From contig OMYB01000008.1 of the NCBI GenBank assembly GCA_900315155.1, positions 1-64,000 on the forward strand: a stretch of DNA of 64,000 nucleotides. Reading direction: 5' to 3'. Shown here in pieces: positions 1 through 8,183 of this stretch. The position numbers were made by a program, and so were the translations under genes. The notes under the pieces were generated by a model that had not been told where the DNA came from, searched no databases, and worked only from the letters and a program-made list of their open reading frames with translations. The stretch comes from an uncultured Selenomonadales bacterium. GTDB taxonomy: Bacteria > Bacillota > Negativicutes > Selenomonadales > Selenomonadaceae. How positions within the stretch are numbered: the stretch's first letter is position 1; the number at the start of each line of letters is the position of its first letter.

Positions 1-70
1 AGGCCTACCTCCCAGCTATGTTACTGGAAGCAGCGACAGCAGCCGCCTGATTCATTATAAAAATCTCGGG

Positions 71-550
71 TTATGGTCTTGACAAGCGTGCCATTATACT
101 GTTACGCAGGCGCTTTTCTGACATATGCTCGATGAGGTCCTTCAGTCGTTCATCCGTGAAGCGGTTTTTATCTGTCCAATTCGCATCATCAAAACTGCTG
201 AAGAGACCGCCCAGTGTTTTCTGGTTTGCGCGCTCGATGCCATTCATCGCATTGACGAGCGCCTCACCAACATTCTCCGTTTTATTCCGCACATCCAGCC
301 AATGGCATCCATTCGGTATCTGAATGATATGCATCTCCGGGAAGGCAGCGTACTCCTTGTCCCCGTCGGATTCTTTCAGTGCCTTATCGTACTCCTCATC
401 CCAGTTATCTGAGATGCGCTTATAGAACAGCAGCGGCGTGATGTAGGATTTATACTCATCCTGGTTAATCGGGCCACGCATGATATTGCATGCCTCAAAC
501 AGCCAATTATACAATTCCTGGCTGGAAATTTGATCTGTGCTATTGCTCAT
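71..550 (-). pseudogene. Type I restriction-modification methyltransferase HsdM, N-terminal fragment
   Basis: The first 140 or so residues match the HsdM N-terminal helical domain (N6-adenine methyltransferase subunit of type I systems): an opening that leads into a YNWLFEACNIMRG segment, then a TPLLFYKRISDNWDEEYD motif, and a region ending in LKDLIEHMS. After that point the frame runs into about 15 unrelated residues and stops. The whole catalytic domain with its NPPY motif, normally some 350 further residues, is missing. The fragment cannot be an active methyltransferase. It starts 5 bases after the stop of the DUF4357 gene, so both probably came from one lost type I operon. What lies beyond the break (positions 1-70) was not identified. 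Confidence 0.75.
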
Positions 551-554
551 TGTC

Positions 555-866
555 TTATTCTGTGTCCTTACTTTCCAATTCTTTTAAAGACGTGCCATTT
601 TTGTTCTTCCATGTCATTGGCCCACTCGCGCTATTGCCTAAAACGAAAACAGCCGCAGCGGATGAGCTTGAGAATAGCAAATCTTCCGTCGTCATCAGGT
701 CTTTTACCTTGCCGTCGTCAAATAGCTTTTTTCTCAATTTGATGGCTCCAGGCGTAACCGACTTTTCCGAGACATGCTCATTCACTTTCGCCCCTTTCAG
801 GACGACGAACCCTTCTGCAGTCACCTTACCATACGCCAAAACAGTCTTAGTAGAGAGAATGAGCAT
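555..866 (-). CDS. DUF4357 domain protein
   Basis: This is a 103-residue protein whose centre matches the DUF4357 domain: a GFVVLKGAKV strand, a second half with KLRKKLFDDGKV, and a C-terminal DLLFSSSSAAAVFVLGNSASG block. DUF4357 is usually found at the end of larger proteins or next to restriction-modification genes, and its biochemical role is unknown. The ATG has a good AAGGAGG ribosome site 12 bases upstream, so the gene appears to be complete as a stand-alone domain and not a truncation. It reads directly into the hsdM fragment. The association suggests a type I restriction accessory role, but this is inference only. Confidence 0.6.
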   Translation of the reverse strand: MLILSTKTVLAYGKVTAEGFVVLKGAKVNEHVSEKSVTPGAIKLRKKLFDDGKVKDLMTTEDLLFSSSSAAAVFVLGNSASGPMTWKNKNGTSLKELESKDTE

Positions 867-1320
867 GTCAGCAAAACCCCTCCTTGCTTATCCGCTTGTC
901 CCCAGGCTCGCCCTGACGATATTCTCTTTACCGTTGAATTTGCTAACCGAAGTAGTCCGTTCACGTAATTTCACGTATCGCCATAGCAGGGAAGGACAGA
1001 TACCTAAAAATCGCTACATTACCCCTTTTCAGGCCCTCAGAAGTAGTAAAACGGTAGTAGAAAAAGCCCTATCGCGTTGATTACGAGGCAACTCGTGCGG
1101 ATTTAGGAGCGCATGCAGCAGACACACGTATTCTGCCGTGGCAAACAAAAAGAACTTTGTACATTTCGGAAATCCTCCATAAACCCCGTTATTCCGCCAT
1201 GCTAAGGCGATTTTTCCATAGACATTTGTTTCAAAGACTGCCTGAAAACGGCAATAATTCCACAAATCAGCACGTATGTGATGGCCCATGAGTAGTCAAA
1301 GAGTAGTAAAATCGCACGAA
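867..1320. other. Stretch with no recognisable gene
   Basis: Between the DUF4357 gene and the next terminator no open frame has a recognisable product or a convincing ribosome site. The short frames here look random. The stretch lies inside a patchwork of gene fragments and is probably decayed mobile or restriction-island DNA. Confidence 0.5.
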
Positions 1321-1323
1321 AAA

Positions 1324-1344
1324 AGCCTCCCGAGATGGGAGGCT
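1324..1344 (-). terminator. Rho-independent terminator after the nuclease fragment
   Basis: An 8-bp stem (AGCCTCCC / GGGAGGCT) with a five-base loop is followed on the minus strand by a run of Ts. It lies 30 bases after the stop of the PD-(D/E)XK fragment. Confidence 0.75.
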
Positions 1345-1373
1345 CTATCCAATGGTTATCTTTCCCATCAGTT

Positions 1374-1790
1374 TTACAGCTGAGCAATAACCTTTTCTCT
1401 ACTCGGCAGAGGGATATTCAGCAAATCCATTGCCCTCTTAGCATCACATGGAACGGATTTCATAAGTGAACGTACATTTTCAATCATATTTAAAAGTTTT
1501 CCTTCTTCACGCCCTTCTTCACGCCCTTCTTCGCGAGCTTTTTTTTCAGCGTGTCGAATATTGGCTAAGTATGTCATATAGTTCACCCTTTCCTGTTCAT
1601 TGTGTTTAACCTCATTGACTCGATTGTCCAGTGCCTGCACAAATGGGTCCAGACTGGCAACGCCATTTACGTAATTCATGAAAGACTGCAGCTGCGGCGA
1701 GATATTCGTTCCTGTGCCCTTGGTATTCAGAATAATCTTCGTTGTCCCATCACCAAGTTCCCAAACTAGCAAAAATGTGGTCAAATTCAT
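1374..1790 (-). pseudogene. C-terminal fragment of a PD-(D/E)XK nuclease-family transposase (Rpn/TIGR01784-like)
   Basis: The frame encodes the last third of the widespread PD-(D/E)XK 'putative transposase' (Rpn-like recombination-promoting nuclease) family. Visible hallmarks are the LGDGTTKIILNTKG segment, the NYVNG segment, and the GREEGREEGRE charged tail typical of these proteins. Full members are about 300 residues and carry the nuclease core at the N-terminus, which is absent. The homology begins exactly where the res gene ends, and the first 13 or so codons of the frame are just res read in another frame. I read this as a truncated remnant that was fused to the end of the restriction operon by a deletion or insertion. 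Confidence 0.7.
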
Positions 1791-4671
1791 CCTGTGTCAT
1801 GGCGTCTTTAATTTTTTCGCGCACCACGCTCTTGGTGAAATCCAAGCGTAGATATCTGTTGCGTCCAGTAGATGTGTCCTTAACCTCGCGAATCATTTGT
1901 ATGCGGCCAAATCTTGGCTCCTCCTCGGCGTATTTTGCCAAGCCTTTAGCCTTGTACAGGCCATCGGCGTATTGCTGGCCATGCGGCTCCAAAATGTCCA
2001 CCACGTACTTTTGCTCGGTTTCCGTATCACGCCGCACTATCAAAAAATCCGGGTACATGGGTTTATCTACATTACCCATAGCATAGGGAATGCACAGTGC
2101 CCAGGAGCGTTTGACCGGATTGCGCACCCAGCAGACGAAATCCTCCCGTTGGTTTTCTTCCTCCAGCACGCCTGCTTCCCAGGTATTCAGTTTCGCCTGC
2201 CAGGTACCATATTCTTCATCGACATAAAGGTGCTTATAGTAGACCTTGCCATCTTCAGCAGAAGGATAGGTGCCACCACCGGGATTGTCCGGGAGGAGCA
2301 GGCTGTGCTTGCTCACCTTGTCACCCTGCGCCGCTATGGACTGGTATTCCTTGCGGCACCTCTCACTCAGATTCGCCAGCTTGCGCCGATTGGCATCGAG
2401 CAGGCGATGATACTCATCCCGCGCGTATCTGTACAGCGCATCCATGCAGTCCTGCTCAGCGACAAAGAGAATACAGTCGATTTTCCCGTCCTCGTCACTC
2501 AGCTCCTGCTGATAGCGGTATGCATAGGCTGTCGCATAGTTCGCACGGCCCAGTTTATGCGCGGCAGCGTCACTCTGACGTTCCACTACTCTGTTCGACT
2601 GGAACAGTTCCGCCTGGTTGGACTGCTGCAACTGCATGCCAAATGGATCATACATAAGCACGGACAGTTTCATCTGGAGGACTTGCTTTTTCAGCGCCTC
2701 ATACCGCCCTGCATCGCGAAGCCCCTGAGCATAGTCATGCACCAGCTGGAAAATATGCGCCTGGACTTTGTCGTTTGCCTCGCGGTCAACCGCGTTCGTA
2801 GTGAGCAGGGAGGCCAAGTCATGCAGGGATTTCAGATAGTTATTCACCCGCACATTGTTCACCCTGAAGGTCAAAAATGCCTGGGCGTTTATAAATGCCA
2901 ATATTTCCTCACGATTAAGCGATGCTGCCTGCACACCACCGCCATCGAAAACAGGTTGTGCGTCAAGCTCCCCAGCTTGCGGCTGTGAAGCCTCCGGGCC
3001 ATCATCAGCTATATTTTCTGGTCGTGAAACTTCCGTGGGGCCATCATAAGACACCACGGTTGGTGCTAGCCCTTGTGGCCCCGGGGCATGGTTCACTGGT
3101 GATTGGTTACCGCCGTAGGGATTAGCCGATGAGACAGACGAATTCCCCTGCGCACCATGCGACGCATTTTCTGAAGACTGCGGATTATTTTGCTCCCATA
3201 GAGATGTCTGCTGTGCTGGTGGCTGCGCAGGATGTGGCCGTCGTGTATGTACGGACATTGGCCGCGCCCGGTGCCCCATAGCTTCCTCATCAACATAAGC
3301 GGGGATTTCATCACCCTCGGCGCTTTTCAATGCGTCGACGATTTTCTGCACATTTTCCTTGTTAAAGTAGGGCAGGAACAGCTGCACTTCGTTCAACGAC
3401 TCATCCGCGTCAATGCGTGAGCCGCGCGGCGTACGTATCATGCGGCCGAGCAGCTGCGCGATATATGTCGGGTCCTGCGCCGTACGATACGACATCATCG
3501 TCTCCGCGCGCGGGCAGTCCCAGCCCGTGGAGAGGCTCTCCTTGAACAGCACAACGCGGATACTCTTATCGTCATTGATGTGCTCCTGCTCCACGTGGTG
3601 CACCGTCAGCCCATTGACGGTGATATCACCAACTGAGCCAAAGGTATGCACAACCTCGTGCTCCTGCAGTTTTTCCTCGAGCCCCTCATCGATGGTCGCG
3701 AGCATTTCGTCCAGATTCGTACGGGACAGCTTTTTGCCACTGCCTGCCTCCACCTGCACGACCAGGATAGGATGCACATTCTCATAATGGTAAGTCCGCG
3801 TATAGTTCAGCCAGTGCGCGCACTTCGACGCATACTCAGCCACGGCAGCCTGCAGCACGGCTACCGTATCATATTTCCCCGCATCCTCCGTGTAGACGAC
3901 CTTGATGCGTTCTTTTAATAGCCCGGACGAGCGCACGTCCTCCGTCTGGACGATGACTGGCGTGCGCGTACTGCGGTCGCAGCTATCCACCAGACGGTTA
4001 AAGCGCTCCGCCGTGGCGCTCATGCCCACAATCAACGGCATGGGGCGCATGTGGTGTATCTCGGTCTGAAAGCCCTTGATGAAGCGCTGCATGATAGAGG
4101 TAGCCTTGCCGGCCTCCCGGCCCTGCATGCCACGGTGTGCCTCGTCGATGATGAAATACAGCCGGTCAGACTTTTCCCGCGCCGTATTGTCGAGCGTCTC
4201 CCAAATGGTATAGGCGCGGCCGTCACCGTGCTGGGTCAGCTTACTGCTTTTCGACAGCTTCTGCGTATTCAGGAAATATATAGTTCCATCACTCAGATAC
4301 TCCTGATCAAAGGACTCCTCGTGAATTTCCACGCATTGGCTCAGGCCTATCTTGCCCGACTTGAACACGATTTTATCTCTGGACTGCGCATTGAGCGAGG
4401 GCGAATCCGAAAGCCAGACAAAAATGGCGTCCGGTTGTGGCATGTAGCCGCTCATCTCCAGGTCATACTCGCCGGCCTCGGCGCCGTAGAGGACGCTCTC
4501 TATCAACGCCGTCATGATAATCGTCTTACCGGAGCCGGTCGGAGCCTGCAGCGACACCACCTGATTGAAATCCGGCGTAGCCTGCAAATGGTAGGCGCGC
4601 AGTCCGTTGGCTACACACAGACGCAGTTCCTTGACCGCCTTTTTCTGGAAGGCAAACAAATTTTCTTCCAT
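1750..4671 (-). CDS. res: Type III-like restriction enzyme Res subunit (SF2 helicase with a variant nuclease domain)
   Basis: About 973 residues. The N-terminal half is an SF2 translocase: Walker A APTGSGKT near residue 48, a DEAH box (IIDEAHRGM) near 175, SAT motif III (MSATAERF), and a motif VI region ending in QLLGRMIRTPRG. A Pro/Gln/Ser/Asn-rich linker of about 100 residues follows, then a C-terminal domain with PDFL...VVDILEPHG, the place where type III Res proteins normally carry PD...ExK. The canonical lysine is not there. The protein should translocate on DNA and cut together with the Mod subunit encoded just upstream. The ATG at 4671 has a GGGAGG site 8 bases upstream and is preferred; a GTG at 4677 overlaps the mod stop (GTGA) and is the alternative. 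The gene ends directly against a transposase remnant. Confidence 0.85.
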   Translation of the reverse strand: MEENLFAFQKKAVKELRLCVANGLRAYHLQATPDFNQVVSLQAPTGSGKTIIMTALIESVLYGAEAGEYDLEMSGYMPQPDAIFVWLSDSPSLNAQSRDKIVFKSGKIGLSQCVEIHEESFDQEYLSDGTIYFLNTQKLSKSSKLTQHGDGRAYTIWETLDNTAREKSDRLYFIIDEAHRGMQGREAGKATSIMQRFIKGFQTEIHHMRPMPLIVGMSATAERFNRLVDSCDRSTRTPVIVQTEDVRSSGLLKERIKVVYTEDAGKYDTVAVLQAAVAEYASKCAHWLNYTRTYHYENVHPILVVQVEAGSGKKLSRTNLDEMLATIDEGLEEKLQEHEVVHTFGSVGDITVNGLTVHHVEQEHINDDKSIRVVLFKESLSTGWDCPRAETMMSYRTAQDPTYIAQLLGRMIRTPRGSRIDADESLNEVQLFLPYFNKENVQKIVDALKSAEGDEIPAYVDEEAMGHRARPMSVHTRRPHPAQPPAQQTSLWEQNNPQSSENASHGAQGNSSVSSANPYGGNQSPVNHAPGPQGLAPTVVSYDGPTEVSRPENIADDGPEASQPQAGELDAQPVFDGGGVQAASLNREEILAFINAQAFLTFRVNNVRVNNYLKSLHDLASLLTTNAVDREANDKVQAHIFQLVHDYAQGLRDAGRYEALKKQVLQMKLSVLMYDPFGMQLQQSNQAELFQSNRVVERQSDAAAHKLGRANYATAYAYRYQQELSDEDGKIDCILFVAEQDCMDALYRYARDEYHRLLDANRRKLANLSERCRKEYQSIAAQGDKVSKHSLLLPDNPGGGTYPSAEDGKVYYKHLYVDEEYGTWQAKLNTWEAGVLEEENQREDFVCWVRNPVKRSWALCIPYAMGNVDKPMYPDFLIVRRDTETEQKYVVDILEPHGQQYADGLYKAKGLAKYAEEEPRFGRIQMIREVKDTSTGRNRYLRLDFTKSVVREKIKDAMTQDEFDHIFASLGTW

Positions 4672-4673
4672 GT

Positions 4674-6773
4674 TCACGCCCTCCCTGTATTGATAGCAAA
4701 ATTACTCAGATAATCCTTGTACAACTGATACACCTGCGGGACGTCCAGCTGATGGCGGATAGAGCGGTACTCCGGCTCATAGTCCGTGACGATATAGGCC
4801 ACACGATAGTCCTGCCCGGCCATAGCCGCCACGAACTCGTGCGCGTAGCGGACATCGGTGAGGATGGCAAACTTGTTCTCCGGCAGCAAGAGGAAGTGCT
4901 CATCCGTCAGCTGCACCGGGCATTTGCCCACGGCCCCCGCCTTGAGCCACAGCACGGGCAAAAGCTTCTCCAGCTGCGTTCCCCGGCTGACGGCCGTCTT
5001 ATTGAGAAAGCCGAGATGGAAGAAGTTGGCATTGGCGGGGAAGCCGTCCGCCATCGGCCGCTCGGAGTCCAGATATTTACCCTTGAGCGGCTCACCGTTG
5101 ATATCATGCCCCTCGATGGTGCAGACCGTACGCGGCCATGTGACATAGCGAGCGATGCCGTGCGCTTCCCATTCTGCATCGCCACGTTTGATGCCCTGTT
5201 TTGCAAATGCTTTTGCTTCATCGTTTGATATTTCATTGTTCGTTGTGATAATGCAACGACGATGTCCACCATCTGATGCGTTTAGAAGATTGACAGCATG
5301 GAGGGTGGTTCCAGAACCGGCAAAGAAATCGAGAATCAGAGCATTGGGCTTGTTCTTTACGAATGGAGCGATTGTTAATTCTGTAGCATAAAATGATTTT
5401 GGAAACGAAAACCTTTTATCTCCGAATACTTTAGTGATAGTTTTGCTTCCAAATTCTGATGCAGAAAACATGGAGCCACCCCATACTGTCGTTGGGATAG
5501 ACTTCTTTGCTTTTGCATATTCTACGGTAACGGAGCCATCATCGTTGTACCCAGTGATAACAATATCACCTTTCTTGATTCGCTCCTCTTGTATATCTGC
5601 GAGATAAAGGATGGTGTATCGATCGTTACGTTTGTCGTAGCTACCAATTTTCACAAGGTTTTTTTCGATCTTTTTTTTCAGGGATGATGGCTGCATTCTC
5701 CATGTGGCTTCTGTTCCGTCCGGCCGTATGGGCCAAAAAGCTCTGTATTTTGTTGGATTTTCAACGGTATGCCAGTCAACGTCTCTAGGGATAGCCTTCC
5801 CTATGTACGCGATTTTCATTTCGTGTTCGTCGATATAAATTGGATAGAAAAGGTTTGGTCGATCTGACCGAAGCGAATTTGATCCACCGCGCAACAGACG
5901 TTCCCAACGTACATCTTCCTGCTCGTCGTGGAGATCGTTTTCATCTATGAATGTCGAATATACGCCTGTCTTCATTTCAGACGGTGCGCATTCGCCGAAC
6001 ATTACGAAAAAAGCGTATTCCTCTGCGCGCTTAAATTCATTTGTTCTGGCGACGCCATTTTTATTGATGATGATATTCACCATTTGAATCCTTGCCTCTG
6101 GGAACATGTCTTCCAACAACATCCCAAGATGCAAATATTCCTTCTCATCAATCGTCACGATGAGCACGGAATCTCTCGGATTCAGCAGCCGCTTCGCCAG
6201 CTCCAGCCGGTGCTTCATGAACGACAGCCACTTGCTGTGGCGGTACTGATCGTTGCCGTCCACATAGTTGTTGTTGTATTTCCAGTCCTTGGCCCCGGTA
6301 TTGTAGGGCGGGTCGATGTAGATGCAGTCCACCTTGCCCGCATAGGCATAGGTCAGCAACTGCAGCGCGTGATAGTTATCCGCCTCTATCACCGTATGCC
6401 AGAGGTCACTGTCCGGCGCATTTTCCACGGTATCCAACGGCTCCAGGTAGGGATAGATGGACTCGCCGAACTCGGCCGCCGTCGTGAGCTCCCGCACCGG
6501 GATAGTCGCCTGCTCCTGACCGTGGTATTTCTGGCACAGCGCCTCCCCACCCTGCATATCCAGCACGTGCCACAGGTCATCCGCATTGCCATTGCGCGCC
6601 ACGAGCGCCTCTTTCTGTACAGGCACGTCATAGAGCAGCGTACACTCCGGCAGATGCTCCTCGAACACCAGCCCGAAATGCTTACGCGCTTTCAGTTTCT
6701 TGACCTCCATGCCCAGCCGGGCACGCAGAGCGGGGTCCTTCACCTGCGCGACCAGGTCATCTATTGCTGCCAT
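4674..6773 (-). CDS. mod: Type III-like site-specific DNA-methyltransferase Mod subunit
   Basis: 699 residues. This is a beta-class N6-adenine methyltransferase: the catalytic DPPYNTG motif is at about residues 154-160 and the AdoMet-binding LDFFAGSGTT motif near 480, in the order typical of type III Mod proteins, with a target-recognition region between them. It should methylate one strand of an asymmetric site and give the system its specificity. An SD (GGAG, 8 bases) precedes the ATG. The gene is translationally coupled to res. The middle of the gene (about 5180-6130) is clearly richer in A and T than both ends, which suggests exchange of the recognition segment. The family assignment is firm; the methylated sequence cannot be predicted. 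Confidence 0.9.
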   Translation of the reverse strand: MAAIDDLVAQVKDPALRARLGMEVKKLKARKHFGLVFEEHLPECTLLYDVPVQKEALVARNGNADDLWHVLDMQGGEALCQKYHGQEQATIPVRELTTAAEFGESIYPYLEPLDTVENAPDSDLWHTVIEADNYHALQLLTYAYAGKVDCIYIDPPYNTGAKDWKYNNNYVDGNDQYRHSKWLSFMKHRLELAKRLLNPRDSVLIVTIDEKEYLHLGMLLEDMFPEARIQMVNIIINKNGVARTNEFKRAEEYAFFVMFGECAPSEMKTGVYSTFIDENDLHDEQEDVRWERLLRGGSNSLRSDRPNLFYPIYIDEHEMKIAYIGKAIPRDVDWHTVENPTKYRAFWPIRPDGTEATWRMQPSSLKKKIEKNLVKIGSYDKRNDRYTILYLADIQEERIKKGDIVITGYNDDGSVTVEYAKAKKSIPTTVWGGSMFSASEFGSKTITKVFGDKRFSFPKSFYATELTIAPFVKNKPNALILDFFAGSGTTLHAVNLLNASDGGHRRCIITTNNEISNDEAKAFAKQGIKRGDAEWEAHGIARYVTWPRTVCTIEGHDINGEPLKGKYLDSERPMADGFPANANFFHLGFLNKTAVSRGTQLEKLLPVLWLKAGAVGKCPVQLTDEHFLLLPENKFAILTDVRYAHEFVAAMAGQDYRVAYIVTDYEPEYRSIRHQLDVPQVYQLYKDYLSNFAINTGRA

Positions 6774-6821
6774 ATCGTCTACTCCCTAATGCCATCACAA
6801 GTAATCAATTCTTATATTTTC

Positions 6822-6827
6822 ATTATA
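6822..6827 (-). promoter_or_regulatory. Candidate -10 box for the mod-res operon
   Basis: A perfect TATAAT on the minus strand lies about 50 bases upstream of the mod start. No good -35 match is visible at 16-18 bases, so this may be a weak or activated promoter. Confidence 0.45.
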
Positions 6828-6872
6828 GCATGGTTCATCAGTATATTCCACGATTTATCCAACAACAAAAGG

Positions 6873-6894
6873 CGGCAGGACTCCCCGCCTGCCG
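6873..6894 (-). terminator. Rho-independent terminator
   Basis: A 7-bp perfect stem (CGGCAGG / CCTGCCG) with an 8-base loop is followed on the minus strand by CCTTTTG. It closes the small membrane-protein gene upstream of the restriction operon. Confidence 0.65.
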
Positions 6895-6986
6895 CTCACT
6901 CACACCTGGATTCGCATGTCACAAACAGCCACCCGTAAAAGCAATAAATGCTGACAGAGCAACTCCGCAAGCAGGTAACAATACTA

Positions 6987-7292
6987 TTACACCCGTCCCG
7001 CTCCCACGCAGGCCCGATACACGCCCGCGCAGAGCTTTTTCACCAGCCACCACACAAGGATAAAAGGCAGCAGCGGCAACAATATAATGCACGTCGCCGG
7101 ACCCGCCTCATTGAAGAAACCGTACGCCAGCCCCAGCAGGCCGAACAGGAAATACAGCACCCGCCACACGAGCCGCGCCACCACCACGAGCGTCAGCCAG
7201 CAGAATTTCAGCGGCAGGTACAAGCCGAGGTAAAGCGGCACGATAACCACCATCGCGCAGGCCGCAAAGACATTGCTTAGGATATTCACCAT
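6987..7292 (-). CDS. Small hydrophobic membrane protein of unknown function
   Basis: About 101 residues, almost entirely hydrophobic, with roughly three membrane segments (residues 5-25, 30-60 and 70-95) and no charged soluble domain. I do not recognise a family. The ATG at 7292 is 8 bases after a GGGGAGG site and is better placed than the GTG at 7301, which touches that site. Terminators flank the gene on both sides, so it is likely monocistronic. It lies in the accessory region between a restriction operon and a toxin-antitoxin pair. Confidence 0.55.
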   Translation of the reverse strand: MVNILSNVFAACAMVVIVPLYLGLYLPLKFCWLTLVVVARLVWRVLYFLFGLLGLAYGFFNEAGPATCIILLPLLPFILVWWLVKKLCAGVYRACVGAGRV

Positions 7293-7339
7293 GACCGGCA
7301 CCTCCCCATTTCTCTATACCTAATATTATACCGCAAAAA

Positions 7340-7359
7340 GGGCAGGTTGTCGCCTGCCC
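7340..7359 (-). terminator. Rho-independent terminator (distal copy)
   Basis: A GGGCAGG / CCTGCCC stem with a 6-base loop is followed by TTTTT on the minus strand. Confidence 0.7.
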
Positions 7360-7413
7360 CATGCAAAAGACCGTACCCGCATTGCACCAGCGAGTCCCCC
7401 ACGCACGCCAAAA

Positions 7414-7433
7414 GGGCAGACTAGCGCCTGCCC
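7414..7433 (-). terminator. Rho-independent terminator (proximal copy)
   Basis: A GGGCAG / CTGCCC stem with an 8-base loop is followed by TTTT on the minus strand. It nearly repeats the terminator 74 bases further on, giving a tandem pair behind the same gene. Confidence 0.6.
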
Positions 7434-7452
7434 CCGCAACGGTTTCACCCCG

Positions 7453-7722
7453 TCAAAACGAAATATACACGCGCCCGTCGTCGCCTTCCTGCTTGCTGGG
7501 CTTATCCTCCTTTTTCTGCTTGGCATACTTCTGCCGGTAGGGCGAGTTCCTGAACGCCACAAAGATAATCTGACCGTCCCCGCCAATCGCCGCCGTGTAG
7601 ATCACGTCATTTTTCACGTAGTGATCGCCCGTGAATACCCTTTTGATGATACGCCCGATTTCCTCGTTCGACAGGCTGGGGTAGACCGCCGGAATCACGT
7701 ACGAGACAATGCCCATCGACAT
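7453..7722 (-). CDS. Hypothetical protein, probably truncated at its 5' end
   Basis: An 89-residue frame beginning MSMGIVSYVIPAVYPSLSNE, with a basic linker (YAKQKKEDKPSKQEG) near the end. I do not recognise the family. No ribosome site precedes the ATG at 7722. The same frame stays open and protein-like for another 90 bases upstream (encoding PGGFEQADSFAYKGPWNGDF) until a stop near 7812, without an ATG or GTG. This suggests the 3' portion of a longer gene whose start has been lost next to the small membrane-protein gene. Two terminators follow it. Confidence 0.4.
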   Translation of the reverse strand: MSMGIVSYVIPAVYPSLSNEEIGRIIKRVFTGDHYVKNDVIYTAAIGGDGQIIFVAFRNSPYRQKYAKQKKEDKPSKQEGDDGRVYISF

Positions 7723-7822
7723 CTGCTGATTAAAATCGCCGTTCCACGGGCCTTTGTAGGCGAAACTGTCCGCCTGCTCGAAGCCACCCGGTGATGATAC
7801 CGAACGGCCAATTTACATGAGA

Positions 7823-8047
7823 CTACTTTTTCCCGAATATACTTGCCAACAGCAGAATACCGCCTAGAATGAGTATGCCCGGCAGAATAGCCAGCAGCAC
7901 CGATCCTATGGCACCAAGCACAGCTCCGATTGCAGCCAGCACTGCCATCACGATAGCACCATAAACGATCATACTGATTAGCCCGCTCAGCGCACCACCA
8001 CCAAAGAACCACAGAAAAAGCACGACTATTACTAATGCCGTTGCCAT
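7823..8047 (-). CDS. Small membrane protein, Ala/Gly/Ile-rich
   Basis: 74 residues from the ATG at 8047, which has AAGG 9 bases upstream; the GTG at 8056 is a poorer start. The protein is almost continuously hydrophobic, with two or three membrane segments and a short lysine tail (SIFGKK). The glycine-rich repeats (GAVLGAIGSV, PGILILGGIL) resemble small membrane peptides of unknown function. No family is recognised. A type I toxin is conceivable by composition, but it is longer than most of those and no antisense RNA promoter was identified. Confidence 0.45.
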   Translation of the reverse strand: MATALVIVVLFLWFFGGGALSGLISMIVYGAIVMAVLAAIGAVLGAIGSVLLAILPGILILGGILLLASIFGKK

Positions 8048-8129
8048 CAAAATCACCCTTGCTTATCGCTTATCTGCCGTGGCAAACGAATAGTATCCGA
8101 TACAATTTTCACGGCCCCCTTAGCAAAAA

Positions 8130-8161
8130 CCGCATGCCATCTAAGGGTTAGTGCCATGCGG
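8130..8161 (-). terminator. Terminator of hicAB
   Basis: A CCGCATG / CATGCGG stem with a long loop is followed by TTTTTG on the minus strand, 23 bases after the hicB stop. Confidence 0.65.
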
Positions 8162-8183
8162 CACATATTAGCACCATACTCCG

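Noticed and set aside
490-1080. Plus-strand frame of 196 codons
   Set aside because: It is antisense to the hsdM start and the DUF4357 gene, has no ribosome site and no recognisable domain.
1029-1387. Two short minus-strand frames upstream of DUF4357
   Set aside because: One runs through a terminator hairpin, neither has a ribosome site or known homology pattern; treated as non-coding.
1501-1550. Short tandem repeat (TTCACGCCC-type) as a CRISPR or VNTR locus
   Set aside because: It encodes the GREEGREEGRE tail common to this nuclease family, only about three units, inside a coding frame.
7823-8047. Type I toxin
   Set aside because: The hydrophobic 74-residue protein is longer than most type I toxins, and no antisense RNA promoter or repeat was identified; left as unknown membrane protein.
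1131-8092. A 15-base word (TCTGCCGTGGCAAAC) shared by 1133 and 8079 areas
   Set aside because: Two copies of a 15-mer are expected by chance in a window of this size and the flanks do not match.
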